Below, piece by piece: positions 44,199 to 54,368 of a DNA stretch of 64,000 bases (positions are counted from its first letter, which is position 1; every line of letters begins with the position of its first letter). The DNA comes from Methylomonas koyamae (lineage in GTDB: Bacteria; Pseudomonadota; Gammaproteobacteria; Methylococcales; Methylomonadaceae). The stretch covers positions 868,001-932,000 of the forward strand of contig NZ_AP019777.1 in NCBI RefSeq assembly GCF_019669905.1, in the 5' to 3' direction. A model generated the notes under the pieces. That model searched no databases, was not told where the DNA came from, and saw only the letters and a program-made list of their open reading frames with translations. The position numbers and the translations under genes are program-made.

Positions 44199-46427
44199 CT
44201 ATTTCCAAATTCCAATGATGTGCGTGAAGTCGTCGGTCCAAGGTTTTAAGCCAAAGGTCAACGGTAATTTTTGCCAATGCCCGAGCCGGCTTTGCTGCAA
44301 GCGTTGCAGGCGCTCCGGATTCTTGGCGATCACCACCCAGTCGGTGGCAAGCACCAGAGGGACATCGGTTTCCGGTTTAAATTCCTGCAGCAAGGCCGCC
44401 AGATGCAATTGGTTGACGTGGTCGGCCAATACTTTTTTCAAAGCCAAGTGGCGGTTGGTGATGTGAAACGCCAATAGGCCGTCGTCTTTCAGCTTGGCGA
44501 AGTATAGCTGCAATGCCTCGCGGGTCAGCAGATGAGTCGGCACCGCATCGGAACTGAAGGCGTCCATCACCAACAGATCGAAACTGCGGTCGGCGGCTTT
44601 AACCAGCGACAGGCGGGCGTCGCCGACCACCATTTCGGCTTGCGGGTTACAGCGGCTTAGATAGCTGAACCATTTCGGGTTTTGCGCCACGTCCACCACC
44701 AGCGGATCGATTTCGTAAAACGTCCATTGTTGGCCGGGCTTGAAATAACAGGCCAGCGCACCGGCGCCGAGGCCGACCGCACCGATATTCCAGTGCTGGT
44801 TCTCGTTGTCGAATTCGGCGAATACCTGGCCGATCGGGCCGGGCTTGCTGTAGTAGGTCAGCGGGGTCGTCAGGTTGCCGGGCGTTAGGCGTTGCGCGCC
44901 GTGTTTGGTGGTGCCGTGGTACAGCTCGTGTACGGTTTCCGGCTTCTGGTTCTCGTCGGGTATCACGGTGTCGCGTACCGACATCACACCGAAGAAGGTG
45001 CGTTCCTGGTACAGCGTGTTGGAGGCCATGCTGTGCAGGCCCAACGTAAATAGCAGTATCACTCCGGTCAGAGAGCCCAACGCGAGCGGGTTGCGGCGCA
45101 ACGAGTAACTGATACCGGCCAGCAGGATCAGCGCGCCGCCGATTAGGTCCAGATAATCGAACAAGTCGCGGCTGCTGAAATAAACGATCAGACCGACCGT
45201 CAACACCACGGCCGGGAAAATCGGCTGTAGAAACCATTTGCCGTCGAAAAAGCCGGGACGCAACAACAACGCCGCGACGATCATGATCGGGTATTCGTAG
45301 ACCGAGTTGAAGACGAACGGGGCGACGAAGGTGTTGAACAATCCGCCTAGCATGCCGGCAAATGACATGACCAGATAAAAACGGGTCAGATATTGCGGAT
45401 GCGGCCGGCTTTTTGCCAGTTCGCCGTGGCAGACCATCACCGCCAGGAAAAACGCGATCAAGTGCAGAATCAGATCCAGCCAGTAGGGCAGTGTGGCCGG
45501 GTTGATGAAGGAGTAGGCGATGAACACCGTCAATACCGCCGGTTGCGCCGCCAGCATCCATGGCCGCAGCCGGTCTGCCCAAGTGCTGAACACCAGAATG
45601 AAGGTCAGCAGGTACAGGGTCAGCGGCACGATCCACAACAGCGGCACTGCAGCGATATCGGTACTGATGAATTGGGTCAGGCCCAGCAGCAGGCTGGACG
45701 GGACGAATGCCAGGGCCAGCCAGTGCAATTGCTGTAGCGTGGTCGGCGGTTCGACGCCGGCGTCGGCCAAGACCTCGTCGTCGGCCTTGTCGGCCTGATT
45801 GCGCCAAAAACTGATGCCGCACAGCAAAATCAGCAAGCACAATCCCACGTAACCGCCGCTCCAGACCAACCGTTGCGTGGCCAAGCCCAGATTAGGTTCG
45901 ATTAAAAACGGGTAGCTCAATAAGGCCAGCAGGCTGCCGGCGTTGCTGGCGGCGTAGAGATAGTAAGGATCGCCGCTGCTATGGTGGCCGCTATGCGAAA
46001 ACCATTTTTGCAACAACGGCGCCGTGGTCGATACGACGAAGAAGGGTAGGCCGATAGCCAGAAACAAGGTCCAAACCAGCCATAAAGTCGGATTGCCGGC
46101 GGTGGGTGGCGCGGCATTGTCCGGCAACGCCACCGGTAAGGCGATTGCGCTGAAAATCAGTAATGCGGTATGGATTTGCAATTGGCGCTGGCTGCCGAAA
46201 CGCGAGCTGAGCCAATCGGCATACAAATAGCCGAGGAACAGCAGGGTCTGGTAAAACACCATGCAGGTATTCCACACCGCCGGGGTGCCGCCCAGCAAGG
46301 GCAGCAGAATTTTGCCGAACATCGGCTGCAGCACGAACATCAACGTGGCGCTGGCGAATAGGGTGGCGGCGAACGGAATGACCGGAGAAATCGGGGATTT
46401 GGCGGCGGATTGCGGGGTGCTGTTCAT
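44199..46427 (-). CDS. Large membrane protein with C-terminal spermidine-synthase-like methyltransferase fold
   Basis: 742 residues. The N-terminal two thirds hold roughly a dozen membrane helices resembling a transporter fold; the C-terminal third (about residues 510-735) is a SpeE-like Rossmann domain with NIGAVGLGAGALACYFKPGQQWTFYEIDPLVVDVA and LLVMDAFSSDAVPTHLLTREAL. The polyamine-binding Asp pair is not secure, so the substrate is uncertain. Fused TM/SpeE proteins of this type are widespread and mostly uncharacterised. ATG 46427 is preferred; a longer frame starts at 46475. It ends eight bases before lpxD. Confidence 0.85.
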   Translation of the reverse strand: MNSTPQSAAKSPISPVIPFAATLFASATLMFVLQPMFGKILLPLLGGTPAVWNTCMVFYQTLLFLGYLYADWLSSRFGSQRQLQIHTALLIFSAIALPVALPDNAAPPTAGNPTLWLVWTLFLAIGLPFFVVSTTAPLLQKWFSHSGHHSSGDPYYLYAASNAGSLLALLSYPFLIEPNLGLATQRLVWSGGYVGLCLLILLCGISFWRNQADKADDEVLADAGVEPPTTLQQLHWLALAFVPSSLLLGLTQFISTDIAAVPLLWIVPLTLYLLTFILVFSTWADRLRPWMLAAQPAVLTVFIAYSFINPATLPYWLDLILHLIAFFLAVMVCHGELAKSRPHPQYLTRFYLVMSFAGMLGGLFNTFVAPFVFNSVYEYPIMIVAALLLRPGFFDGKWFLQPIFPAVVLTVGLIVYFSSRDLFDYLDLIGGALILLAGISYSLRRNPLALGSLTGVILLFTLGLHSMASNTLYQERTFFGVMSVRDTVIPDENQKPETVHELYHGTTKHGAQRLTPGNLTTPLTYYSKPGPIGQVFAEFDNENQHWNIGAVGLGAGALACYFKPGQQWTFYEIDPLVVDVAQNPKWFSYLSRCNPQAEMVVGDARLSLVKAADRSFDLLVMDAFSSDAVPTHLLTREALQLYFAKLKDDGLLAFHITNRHLALKKVLADHVNQLHLAALLQEFKPETDVPLVLATDWVVIAKNPERLQRLQQSRLGHWQKLPLTFGLKPWTDDFTHIIGIWK

Positions 46428-46635
46428 TGTTATTGTGATTGTGGCCGAACGAGTCTCCAGCCAATCATAAAGCATTTGGCCGGGCTTGTGGCCGGTAAAC
46501 CGCGCAGTGACTTGGATTTGGCGGAGTTTGTCGGAAACCGGCAGTCAATCAATCCGCCGAAATTGAATAACCGGAGCGCTGGGGATGGTGTCGATGCGCT
46601 GTTAATCCGATTGCAGTGCCTCGCAGTCAGCCATT

Positions 46636-46854
46636 ATGGAACGAAGAACCGATGAAACCGCTTACCGCACGCCGGTTAATGAGTGCCTGTTCAAGGTGGC
46701 CCGTGACTGTATTCTGGCCGACGAATACTATCAATCGAAGACTCGGGCGATTGCCGAAAAAGCCGATATCAACGTGGCGATGATCGAATATCAGTTCCGC
46801 AGCAATCAAGAATTGTCAGAAGCGGTCATAGCTCGAACGCTGCAACCGCTTTAA
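46636..46854 (+). pseudogene. Truncated TetR-family DNA-binding domain
   Basis: 72 residues matching only the N-terminal helix-turn-helix of TetR regulators: FKVARDCILADEYYQSKTRAIAEKADINVAMIEYQFRSNQELSEAVI. The ligand-binding C-terminal domain is missing, and a stop codon follows at once. It is either a decayed regulator or a stand-alone HTH. The 100 bases downstream hold only the RTX terminator. Confidence 0.55.
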
Positions 46855-46903
46855 AATTTGCTTTGGCACATCAAAGACATGATCAGACTTTGGAGCGGAA
46901 AGA

Positions 46904-46946
46904 ACCGGCCGGCAGAAAGAAGAAAAACACTTTCTGCCAGGCCGGT
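46904..46946 (-). terminator. Rho-independent-like terminator of the RTX gene
   Basis: Long inverted repeat: ACCGGCCGGCAGAAAG (46904-46919) and CTTTCTGCCAGGCCGGT (46930-46946) with one bulge. It stands nine bases past the RTX stop on the minus strand; the run after the hairpin is only moderately T-rich (TTCTTTCC). Confidence 0.55.
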
Positions 46947-46954
46947 CATTTAAG

Positions 46955-49900
46955 CTATGCGCTAAACAACATATGATCCATCAGAGTGGTTAGGCCTTGC
47001 TGGTTGTTAACGCCAACCAAGCCGATAATTTGCAACTCATCTGGGCCAATACTCAGTGGGTCAACTTCCCCGGCATTAGTAGCGGATAAAAAGCCTTGGG
47101 AATTGATATGGACATCGGCAAAGTTGGCGCCGTTGATGTCACCTTTAGTCCCAATCAGGCCGTTAGCTAACGTGACTTTTATTCCGGTGACATTCTCGAA
47201 TTTCAAGAAGTCTTCTGTGAGCTTGAAATCGAGAATTCGGCTAGTTTCTCCCGGGATCATGGAGTTTTTATCTTGCAACACAAAAATGTCGCTACCAATC
47301 CCGCCCATGGCGATATCACCCTCACCGGCATTCACGTAGAGTGTGTCTCCCCCGGCATTACCAAGCAGGCGATCTGCACCTTGCCGCCCGATTAGAATGT
47401 CATTGCCTAATCCACCTGACAGTAAATCGTCACCGCTACTGCCAACCATGAGGTCATCCCCTTGGCCACCGTACTCAAAGGCGTCAGATGATGTAGCGAG
47501 AACAAAATCAGATCCTTTGGTGCCAATTTCGCTCCAGGTAGTGGAGTAGACGTTGCTGACGCCTGTACCAAAGTCAAAGCCGATTTTTTCGATGCTGCGA
47601 TCGACCAGCAGACTGGCATTGATCGGATGCGTCAAGAGTTGGGCTGGATCTGAGTTGGGTAGGCCGATGCTGACTGTGTTGCCTTTCACGTAAAACTGCA
47701 AGTCGTTCACTTTTGTGACTCCACCCACAATCAAGGTGTCGTTGCCGCCAGCATCTGTGCCGCCGCTAAGATCCAGGTTGCCATAGATGACACCTTCAGG
47801 GAGTTGGGAATTGCTGTCCGGACGAGAGCTATAGCTGGCTGTGCCTCCCGTTCTTTCACTTACCAAAGTTGCGGCCGTATTCAAAGCCACGTAATAGGTG
47901 TCATTGCCTTCGCCACCTAACAATTGGACGAAATCGTAGTCGCTGCTATCGATACCGACCTCCAGACGATCGTCACCTTTGCCACCGATCAAAATGTCAT
48001 CGCCGCCGCCGCCGTTCAGAGTATCGTTGCCTTCCGCGCCATCCAGCTTATTCGCGTTGGCATCGCCGAATATGGTGTCGTTTTGCTTGCTGCCCAATAT
48101 ATTGCCAATGCCGCTGAATTGATCGAAGCCAACGATTTCTTGGCCCGTGGAGTCGTAGGCTAATCCGACACCGGCAGCCATATGCACTTCAGTAATCCCC
48201 GTTGCCCAAGCATAAGATAATGTGGCTTTTTGCGGTTCTTGAGGCGTTGGATTGATTGGGGCTTGATTCATCGCTGTATAGACGTTCAACTTGTTGAAGC
48301 CTTCACCCCCCATGACTACCGTATTTGTGCTGTCCTTAAACCAAATAAGGTCGTCGCCTTTGCCGCCATCAAAAACATTTCCGTCATTGGTGTTGGCATT
48401 GTTATCGTCCATGGCCAAGATCATATCGGCACCATCACTGCCCTTGGCGCTCCAATTGCCGCTACTCAAGCTCGCGTAAACCAACTTGTAGTCCAAAGAT
48501 TTGGTCACTCGGGTCAAGTCGAGAGGGTCTTTGTATTCATTGAGTTTTAGGCGCTCAATAGTACCGATGTTAGACGTCACCAAGGGTGTTGAATACTCTT
48601 CTTGACCTTGTTGGTAGGCGTAAATTACCAACTTGGAGTTTTCTATGACGCTTCTTACGTTCAGGTTGCGCGGGATTACAATACCTCCACCTAAATTTGA
48701 ATAGCCATAGTTATTGATGATAAGGTTGTCGCTACCACTGTTATCAGTTACGCTAATATTCTGATAAGTATCAAATCCATCCAGTAAATAAACGTCATCC
48801 CCCACGCCACCGTTCAATTCGATCAAGTCAGCTAAATTGGGCGCAACTCTAGAATACGGGTTGCTTACGACCAAGGTATCGCTACCATCTCCACCGATCA
48901 ATACATCTGAACCACTAAAGCCATTTAAGTAATCATTACCCAAGCCGCCAATCAGTGTGTCGGCATATTGGCTACCGAACAGTTTGTCGTTACCTGCCAA
49001 GCCATCGATAGCTGGCAGCGGCCCGTTTGGAATAAACGCGTTGTTGGGCGTAAAGACTTGGGTAGCGAAGTTGTATGAACCGCTGCCGCGGTTGTACAGC
49101 ACATCATCGCCGGTGGAGGCCGTCGCGGCCCAAAAATCGGAGAACGCAATCGGGTTGATCCCTTCAAATGCAATGAATTCGACGTTGTTTTTGACGGTGA
49201 TGATGTTGCCGGCGGTGGTTTTGTCGGTGAATACCAAATCGCTGCCACTCTTGCTTATCAGGTAGTCGCTTTCGGCCTTGTGCAGATTCAGCGTATCGAT
49301 ACCGTCGCCGCCATCGATGCTGTCTTTGCCGGTGCTGTAGGTGAGGCCGGGCATCGGATTAATGACATTGTTGATCGACTCGTACTGGGTGAATGTATCG
49401 TCGCCTTTGCCGCCTATCAAGGTGTCGTCGCCTTTGCCCAACAGTAACCAGTCGTTGCCGTCGCCGCCATCCAGGATATCGTTGCCGGCTTCGCCGGAAA
49501 GGGTATCGTCGCCGGCCATGCCTTCCAGCTTGTTGGCGGCGGCATTGCCGATTAACGATTGGCCGTATTCGTTGCCCTTGATATTGGTGGCTGACGTGCT
49601 GCTGTAATCCCAGGTCCAAAAGATATCCGCCGGTGTTGATTTGGAGGCGGTGCCGGCACTCAGCCAGCCAATGGCTTGGCCGGAAGCCAGTACGTAGCTG
49701 ATAGCGCCTTTGACTTGAACCTTATTTTCCAGAAATGGGCCTGGTTGCACACCTTGACCTAAAACCTCCTGGATCGAGTCGGCGATGTTATCCACCACGT
49801 AAAAGTCGTCGCCGGCGCCGCCGATCAGCGTGTCAGTGCCGTTGCCGCCATCCAGAAAATCGTTACCGCCAAAACCGGTCAGCGTGTCGTTGCCATCGCC

Positions 49901-52900
49901 GCCAATCAAGGTGTCGTCAAATTCGGTGCCAAATAGCTTGTCATTACCCGCTAAGCCATCGATAGCCGGCAGCGGCCCGTTTGGAATAAACGCGTTGTTG
50001 GGGGTAAAGACTTGGGTAGCGAAGTTGTATGAACCGCTGCCGCGGTTGTACAGCACATCATCGCCGGTGGAGGCCGTAGCGGCCCAAAAGTCGGAGAATG
50101 CAATCGGGTTGATCCCTTCAAATGCAATGAATTCGACGTTGTTTTTGACGGTGATGATGTTGCCGGCGGTGGTTTTGTCGGTGAATACCAAATCGCTGCC
50201 ACTCTTGCTTATCGCGTAGTTGATTTCGGCTTTTTGCAGATTCAGGGTGTCGGTACCATCGCCACCGTCAATGCTGTCTTTGCCGGTGTTGAAGATCAAG
50301 TTAGGATTAAATACATCGTTTATCGATTCGTATTGCACAAATTCGTCGTCGCCTTTGCCTCCTTGCAAAGTATCATCCCCCTTCCCCAAGACTAAACGGT
50401 CATTGCCTTCGCCACCATCGAGAATGTCGTTACCCGCTTCACCTGATAGCCAGTCGTCTCCAGACATACCTTCAAGCTTGTTGGTCGCGGCATTGCCGAT
50501 TACCACCTGGCCGAATTCATTACCTTTAATATTGGTTGTATTCGTGCCAGTGTAATCCCAAGTCAAAATGTCGCCTGGCATAACTTGGGCTGTACCTGCA
50601 CTCAACCAACCGATAGCTTGCCCGGTAGCCAGCACATAGCTAATTGAACCTTTGACTTGCACTCTGTTTTCTGGATAGAACCCTGGTGAAACTCCCTGGC
50701 CGATTCCCTCTTGGATTACATCAGCAATGTTATCAACAACATAAAGGTCATGGCCGCTACCACCGATTAGGGTATCCGCTCCACTTCCACCATCAAGGAA
50801 ATCGCTTCCGCCGAAACCAGTCAGGGTGTCATTGCCATCACCACCAAGCAAAGTGTCGGTGAATTCAGTGCCGAAAAGTTTGTCATTGCCCGCCAAGCCA
50901 TCGATAGTCCCTATTGGTCCGATTGGCGTGAAAGCGTTATTTGGGGTGAATATCTGCGTTCCGAAGTTATATGTGCCACTGCCGCGGGTATAGAGTACGT
51001 CATCGCCGGTGGAAGCCGCAGACGCTAAAAAATCGGAGAACGCAATCGGGTTGATCGCTTCAAATGCAATGAATTCGACGTTGTTTTTGACGGTGATGAT
51101 ATTGCCGGCGGTGGTTTTATCGGTGAAAACCAGGTCGATACCGCTTTTGCTGATAAGGTATTCGCTTTCGGCCTTTTGCAGATTCAGCGTGTCGATACCG
51201 TCGCCGCCATCGATGCTGTCTTTACCGGTGCTGTAGGTGAGGCCGGGCGTCGGATTAATGACATTGTTGATCGACTCGTACTGGGTGAACGTATCGTCGC
51301 CTTTGCCGCCTATCAAGGTGTCGTCGCCTTTGCCCAACAGTAACCAGTCGTTGCCGTCGCCGCCATCCAGGATATCGTTGCCGGCTTCGCCGGAAAGGGT
51401 ATCGTCGCCGGCCATGCCTTCCAGCTTGTTGGCGGCAGCATTGCCGATTAAATGTTGGCCGTATTCGTTGCCCTTGATATTGGTGGCAGACGTGCTGCTG
51501 TAATCCCAGGTCCAAAAGATATCCGCCGGTGTTGATTTGGAGGCGGTGCCGGCACTCAGCCAGCCAATGGCTTGGCCGGAAGCCAGTACGTAGCTGATGA
51601 CTCCTTTGACTTGGATTGCATTTCCTGGAATGAGGTTTGGGTCCTGAAGTACGCCTTCCTGTACCAAATCGGCAATGTTATCAACCACGTAAAAGTCGTC
51701 GCCGGCGCCGCCGATCAGTGTGTCAGTGCCGCTGCCGCCATCCAGAAAATCGTTACCGCCAAAACCGGTCAACGTGTCGTTGCCATCGCCGCCAATCAAG
51801 GTATCGTCAAATTCGGTGCCGAACAGTTTGTCGTTACCAAGGCTACCGTCGAACACAGCGGCAGGGCCAACGTAGTTGATATCTTGAGTGAAAGAGTTGT
51901 TGGCATACGTGCCGCTGCCTACCCGGTAAAGAATGTCATCTCCCGCTGACGAGGCCGAAGCTTGTATCTGCTGCAAGGTCAGGATCTGTGCGCCGGCATT
52001 AAATCTGAACGATTCGACATTGGAAACTGTGGCTGCGCCGTTCGCGTCGCTGAGCGTGACGCTAGTGGCCGTTTTGGAAATGGCATAGGTCTCGAACGCG
52101 TTGGCAAATATTGCGGAGTCATCGCCGATTCCGCCGTCGACGTTATCTATTCCTGTTCCGGCGCTGATCCAGTCGTCGCCCGCTCCCCCCTTCAACGTAT
52201 CATTGTCCTGGCCGCCGTTGATAATGTCGTTAAATCCGGTGCCGGTGATGGTGTCGTTACCGGTTCCCCCGTCAATTAGTGAGGGTATCAGTTGATTGCT
52301 AATAAGACTTGTGTCCAGAAAGTCGCCAGTCGAGCTTATGGTGATTGTGTCGTTGCCGCTGACAAAATTACTGTATAAATTGCTATTTAAAATAGAGTTA
52401 ACATTTAACGACGTCGGTAAATTGGTTATTGTCTCGGTGACCAGGTTTTTTGTGGATTTGGTTTCCGTGTCGGTGACGGGGTTATAAGTCCATATATTCT
52501 GATCTAATTTAAGCGAATAGCTGCCGAATGTAGTTGTATTATTGACGCTTACTGCATTAGCATCGTTTGGTGATTGGAAAAGATTGATTGCCGATGTGAA
52601 AATGATTTTCTCGCTTTGGGTGGCTTCGATATATTCATTTTGATTCGAGCTGTCGGCAAAGTAATAAGTTGATTTTTCTACCGAAGCCAGCGTTCCGGTC
52701 CATGTATCGGTTAAGCTATTGTATGTCAATGCAGTATTTGCATCTAAATACGTGTTTGGATCGACACTGGACGATAGCAAAGAAATGGTCGAGCCGTTCC
52801 CTATGTCAACGGATGATAAGGTGCCTGTTTGATCAAAATGGTAGTTAACTTTAACATTCCCATTTAGCTCGTACAGATTGCCATTTATATACAAATCCAT

Positions 52901-53311
52901 GCTTCTTACTGTCATGGATTGAATTGAATTTGGCGATGGTGGGATTCCTCTCATGAATCCAGGTAGATTAGTCTCTGATACGGCAATGCTGCCGAAAATA
53001 CCTGCATCACTGTTTTCTATGCCATAGAACTTTAAACCGGTAGTGCTATCCAGAAAAGTAATAGGCGTACCGTCGTTTGGGTCAATCGCTTGCGATAACG
53101 GAAGTTGTATCGCTAATTCAAAGGCCGCTTGAGTTTGAGATATGCAGGAATTTATATCCTGAGCTACGCTAAATGAATCTTGATTGGGTTGGTCGGAGTA
53201 ATTTAAATAATGGTATGGATTGAGTAGGTTTTCGTTTCCGGGTTGGTTAAGCAAAATATTTAATTCTTGCCGTAAATCCTTAAGGTTTACCGATATGTTA
53301 ACTAATGACAT
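46955..53311 (-). CDS. Giant RTX (hemolysin-type Ca2+-binding) secreted protein, 2118 aa
   Basis: Predicted type I-secreted surface or extracellular protein. Dozens of nonapeptide repeats GGxGxDxLx (for example GGDGNDTLTGFGGNDFLDGGSG) build Ca2+-binding beta-rolls. After a unique ~330-residue N-terminus come three tandem ~316-residue modules, each with GTEFDDTLIGGDGNDTL, DDFYVVDNIADLVQEG, a GQAIGWLSAGTA stretch, a GKDSIDGGDGIDTLNL stretch and a STGDDVLYNRGSG tail, then more RTX blocks and a C-terminal region with FVLQDKNSM, typical of T1SS substrates. No enzyme domain is recognised and no LapA-type retention module is seen. Base composition is lower in GC than neighbouring genes, suggesting separate history. 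Likely exporter: the T1SS at 1-5154 (inference). Confidence 0.9.
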   Translation of the reverse strand: MSLVNISVNLKDLRQELNILLNQPGNENLLNPYHYLNYSDQPNQDSFSVAQDINSCISQTQAAFELAIQLPLSQAIDPNDGTPITFLDSTTGLKFYGIENSDAGIFGSIAVSETNLPGFMRGIPPSPNSIQSMTVRSMDLYINGNLYELNGNVKVNYHFDQTGTLSSVDIGNGSTISLLSSSVDPNTYLDANTALTYNSLTDTWTGTLASVEKSTYYFADSSNQNEYIEATQSEKIIFTSAINLFQSPNDANAVSVNNTTTFGSYSLKLDQNIWTYNPVTDTETKSTKNLVTETITNLPTSLNVNSILNSNLYSNFVSGNDTITISSTGDFLDTSLISNQLIPSLIDGGTGNDTITGTGFNDIINGGQDNDTLKGGAGDDWISAGTGIDNVDGGIGDDSAIFANAFETYAISKTATSVTLSDANGAATVSNVESFRFNAGAQILTLQQIQASASSAGDDILYRVGSGTYANNSFTQDINYVGPAAVFDGSLGNDKLFGTEFDDTLIGGDGNDTLTGFGGNDFLDGGSGTDTLIGGAGDDFYVVDNIADLVQEGVLQDPNLIPGNAIQVKGVISYVLASGQAIGWLSAGTASKSTPADIFWTWDYSSTSATNIKGNEYGQHLIGNAAANKLEGMAGDDTLSGEAGNDILDGGDGNDWLLLGKGDDTLIGGKGDDTFTQYESINNVINPTPGLTYSTGKDSIDGGDGIDTLNLQKAESEYLISKSGIDLVFTDKTTAGNIITVKNNVEFIAFEAINPIAFSDFLASAASTGDDVLYTRGSGTYNFGTQIFTPNNAFTPIGPIGTIDGLAGNDKLFGTEFTDTLLGGDGNDTLTGFGGSDFLDGGSGADTLIGGSGHDLYVVDNIADVIQEGIGQGVSPGFYPENRVQVKGSISYVLATGQAIGWLSAGTAQVMPGDILTWDYTGTNTTNIKGNEFGQVVIGNAATNKLEGMSGDDWLSGEAGNDILDGGEGNDRLVLGKGDDTLQGGKGDDEFVQYESINDVFNPNLIFNTGKDSIDGGDGTDTLNLQKAEINYAISKSGSDLVFTDKTTAGNIITVKNNVEFIAFEGINPIAFSDFWAATASTGDDVLYNRGSGSYNFATQVFTPNNAFIPNGPLPAIDGLAGNDKLFGTEFDDTLIGGDGNDTLTGFGGNDFLDGGNGTDTLIGGAGDDFYVVDNIADSIQEVLGQGVQPGPFLENKVQVKGAISYVLASGQAIGWLSAGTASKSTPADIFWTWDYSSTSATNIKGNEYGQSLIGNAAANKLEGMAGDDTLSGEAGNDILDGGDGNDWLLLGKGDDTLIGGKGDDTFTQYESINNVINPMPGLTYSTGKDSIDGGDGIDTLNLHKAESDYLISKSGSDLVFTDKTTAGNIITVKNNVEFIAFEGINPIAFSDFWAATASTGDDVLYNRGSGSYNFATQVFTPNNAFIPNGPLPAIDGLAGNDKLFGSQYADTLIGGLGNDYLNGFSGSDVLIGGDGSDTLVVSNPYSRVAPNLADLIELNGGVGDDVYLLDGFDTYQNISVTDNSGSDNLIINNYGYSNLGGGIVIPRNLNVRSVIENSKLVIYAYQQGQEEYSTPLVTSNIGTIERLKLNEYKDPLDLTRVTKSLDYKLVYASLSSGNWSAKGSDGADMILAMDDNNANTNDGNVFDGGKGDDLIWFKDSTNTVVMGGEGFNKLNVYTAMNQAPINPTPQEPQKATLSYAWATGITEVHMAAGVGLAYDSTGQEIVGFDQFSGIGNILGSKQNDTIFGDANANKLDGAEGNDTLNGGGGDDILIGGKGDDRLEVGIDSSDYDFVQLLGGEGNDTYYVALNTAATLVSERTGGTASYSSRPDSNSQLPEGVIYGNLDLSGGTDAGGNDTLIVGGVTKVNDLQFYVKGNTVSIGLPNSDPAQLLTHPINASLLVDRSIEKIGFDFGTGVSNVYSTTWSEIGTKGSDFVLATSSDAFEYGGQGDDLMVGSSGDDLLSGGLGNDILIGRQGADRLLGNAGGDTLYVNAGEGDIAMGGIGSDIFVLQDKNSMIPGETSRILDFKLTEDFLKFENVTGIKVTLANGLIGTKGDINGANFADVHINSQGFLSATNAGEVDPLSIGPDELQIIGLVGVNNQQGLTTLMDHMLFSA

Positions 53312-53514
53312 TGATTATCCTGATTAATCGATTTTTATATAATTATTTTTTAATTGTTATGCTTTTGCGTTCAGGTTTCCGATCTTGTGTCTATGAAAAT
53401 ATCGGAGACACATGAATTTTTTTTGATGAATATCAAAGAAATGTTGAGTGCGGACGTGGGAAATAATAATTGCGTCACAATTTTATCAGTCTCGGAAGCT
53501 CGTACGGTTGGGTT

Positions 53515-54066
53515 ATGTTGCTTTTGCGGTTGTATTCACGGATTTTGGTAAATCGATATATTTTGTTCAGGCTGAACGTAGTACAGCCTGAGCCACCGGC
53601 TCGACATACCGGCAAGTTAGGGCTCTGTATTTTGCCGCGAGGCTATAAATTGCCGGTGTCTTGGCAGATGGATGTATGGCTGGCGGTGATTAGCGGCAAA
53701 TGCATGTATTCGCTAAGTGCAGTACGTTACGGCATGAGCAATAACGATCCCGTCAAGGATTTGGCGAATGTCGCCGCGGCCGGAAGCTTCAATGGCGCGC
53801 GGGTTGCGGTAATGGAATTAGTGCTGCCAGAAGCTTTTGCCTATCAGGTTTGTGTCGATTTCGTTATGTCCATTTCCGGCCTGAAACGCAAGCTCAGCGA
53901 ATTGCTAATGTTGTTATGGCACGACGGTTGGCTACTTGAGGAGGTTCCGATCATGGTGCAAGGCCATGCGTCGCGCGCGAATCCGTTTTGGCGCGAGTGC
54001 GGCCCGCAGCAAGCGCCCGCAGTAGCGGCTTTCGTGCAACGGTGCTTAATAGCTAACGAGGATTAA
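53515..54066 (+). CDS. Hypothetical protein of unknown function (weakly supported)
   Basis: ORF of 183 residues starting at ATG 53515 (a TTG start at 53470 is possible) in the AT-rich gap between RTX and flagellin. The second half, from about 53590, has GC-rich codon use like neighbouring genes, and one segment (SISGLKRKLSELLMLLWHDGWLL) resembles a helical protein. I recognise no family and see no strong ribosome binding site. The rest of the gap (54067-54368) holds no further gene. Confidence 0.35.
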   Translation: MLLLRLYSRILVNRYILFRLNVVQPEPPARHTGKLGLCILPRGYKLPVSWQMDVWLAVISGKCMYSLSAVRYGMSNNDPVKDLANVAAAGSFNGARVAVMELVLPEAFAYQVCVDFVMSISGLKRKLSELLMLLWHDGWLLEEVPIMVQGHASRANPFWRECGPQQAPAVAAFVQRCLIANED

Positions 54067-54368
54067 TCCGGCTTCTAATCGATGGTGGCGGCTATGGCCG
54101 GCCTGCCGTTTCGCGACGCCGGGAATTGCCGAGCCTTGTTTAGCTCAAGGCCAAATTACCGGCTTTCCCCGCGTCAAGAATCTGACTGAAAAGCCGCTTG
54201 GGGGCGGCAAGAAATTGCGCTTTTGGCCGAGGCGGGCGGAATCAAGTTGTTAAATAATTTTATAAGTTGTTGTTATTTTTATATAAAAGTTTTTTGGCAT
54301 GGAAGGTGAATAATCCTGGTAGGCGGCAATAATGCCGAACTCATTAGAGATTTATCGGGAGAACGATC

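Noticed and set aside
47900..52260. Regular repeats that might suggest a CRISPR array
   Set aside because: The repeats are in-frame coding units of an RTX protein; there are no constant short repeats with unique spacers.
54295..54310. Possible sigma-54 promoter ahead of flagellin (TGGCATGGAAGGTGAA)
   Set aside because: The -24 GG is present but the -12 GC is GA at the required spacing. No clear sigma-28 promoter was found either, so no promoter is called.
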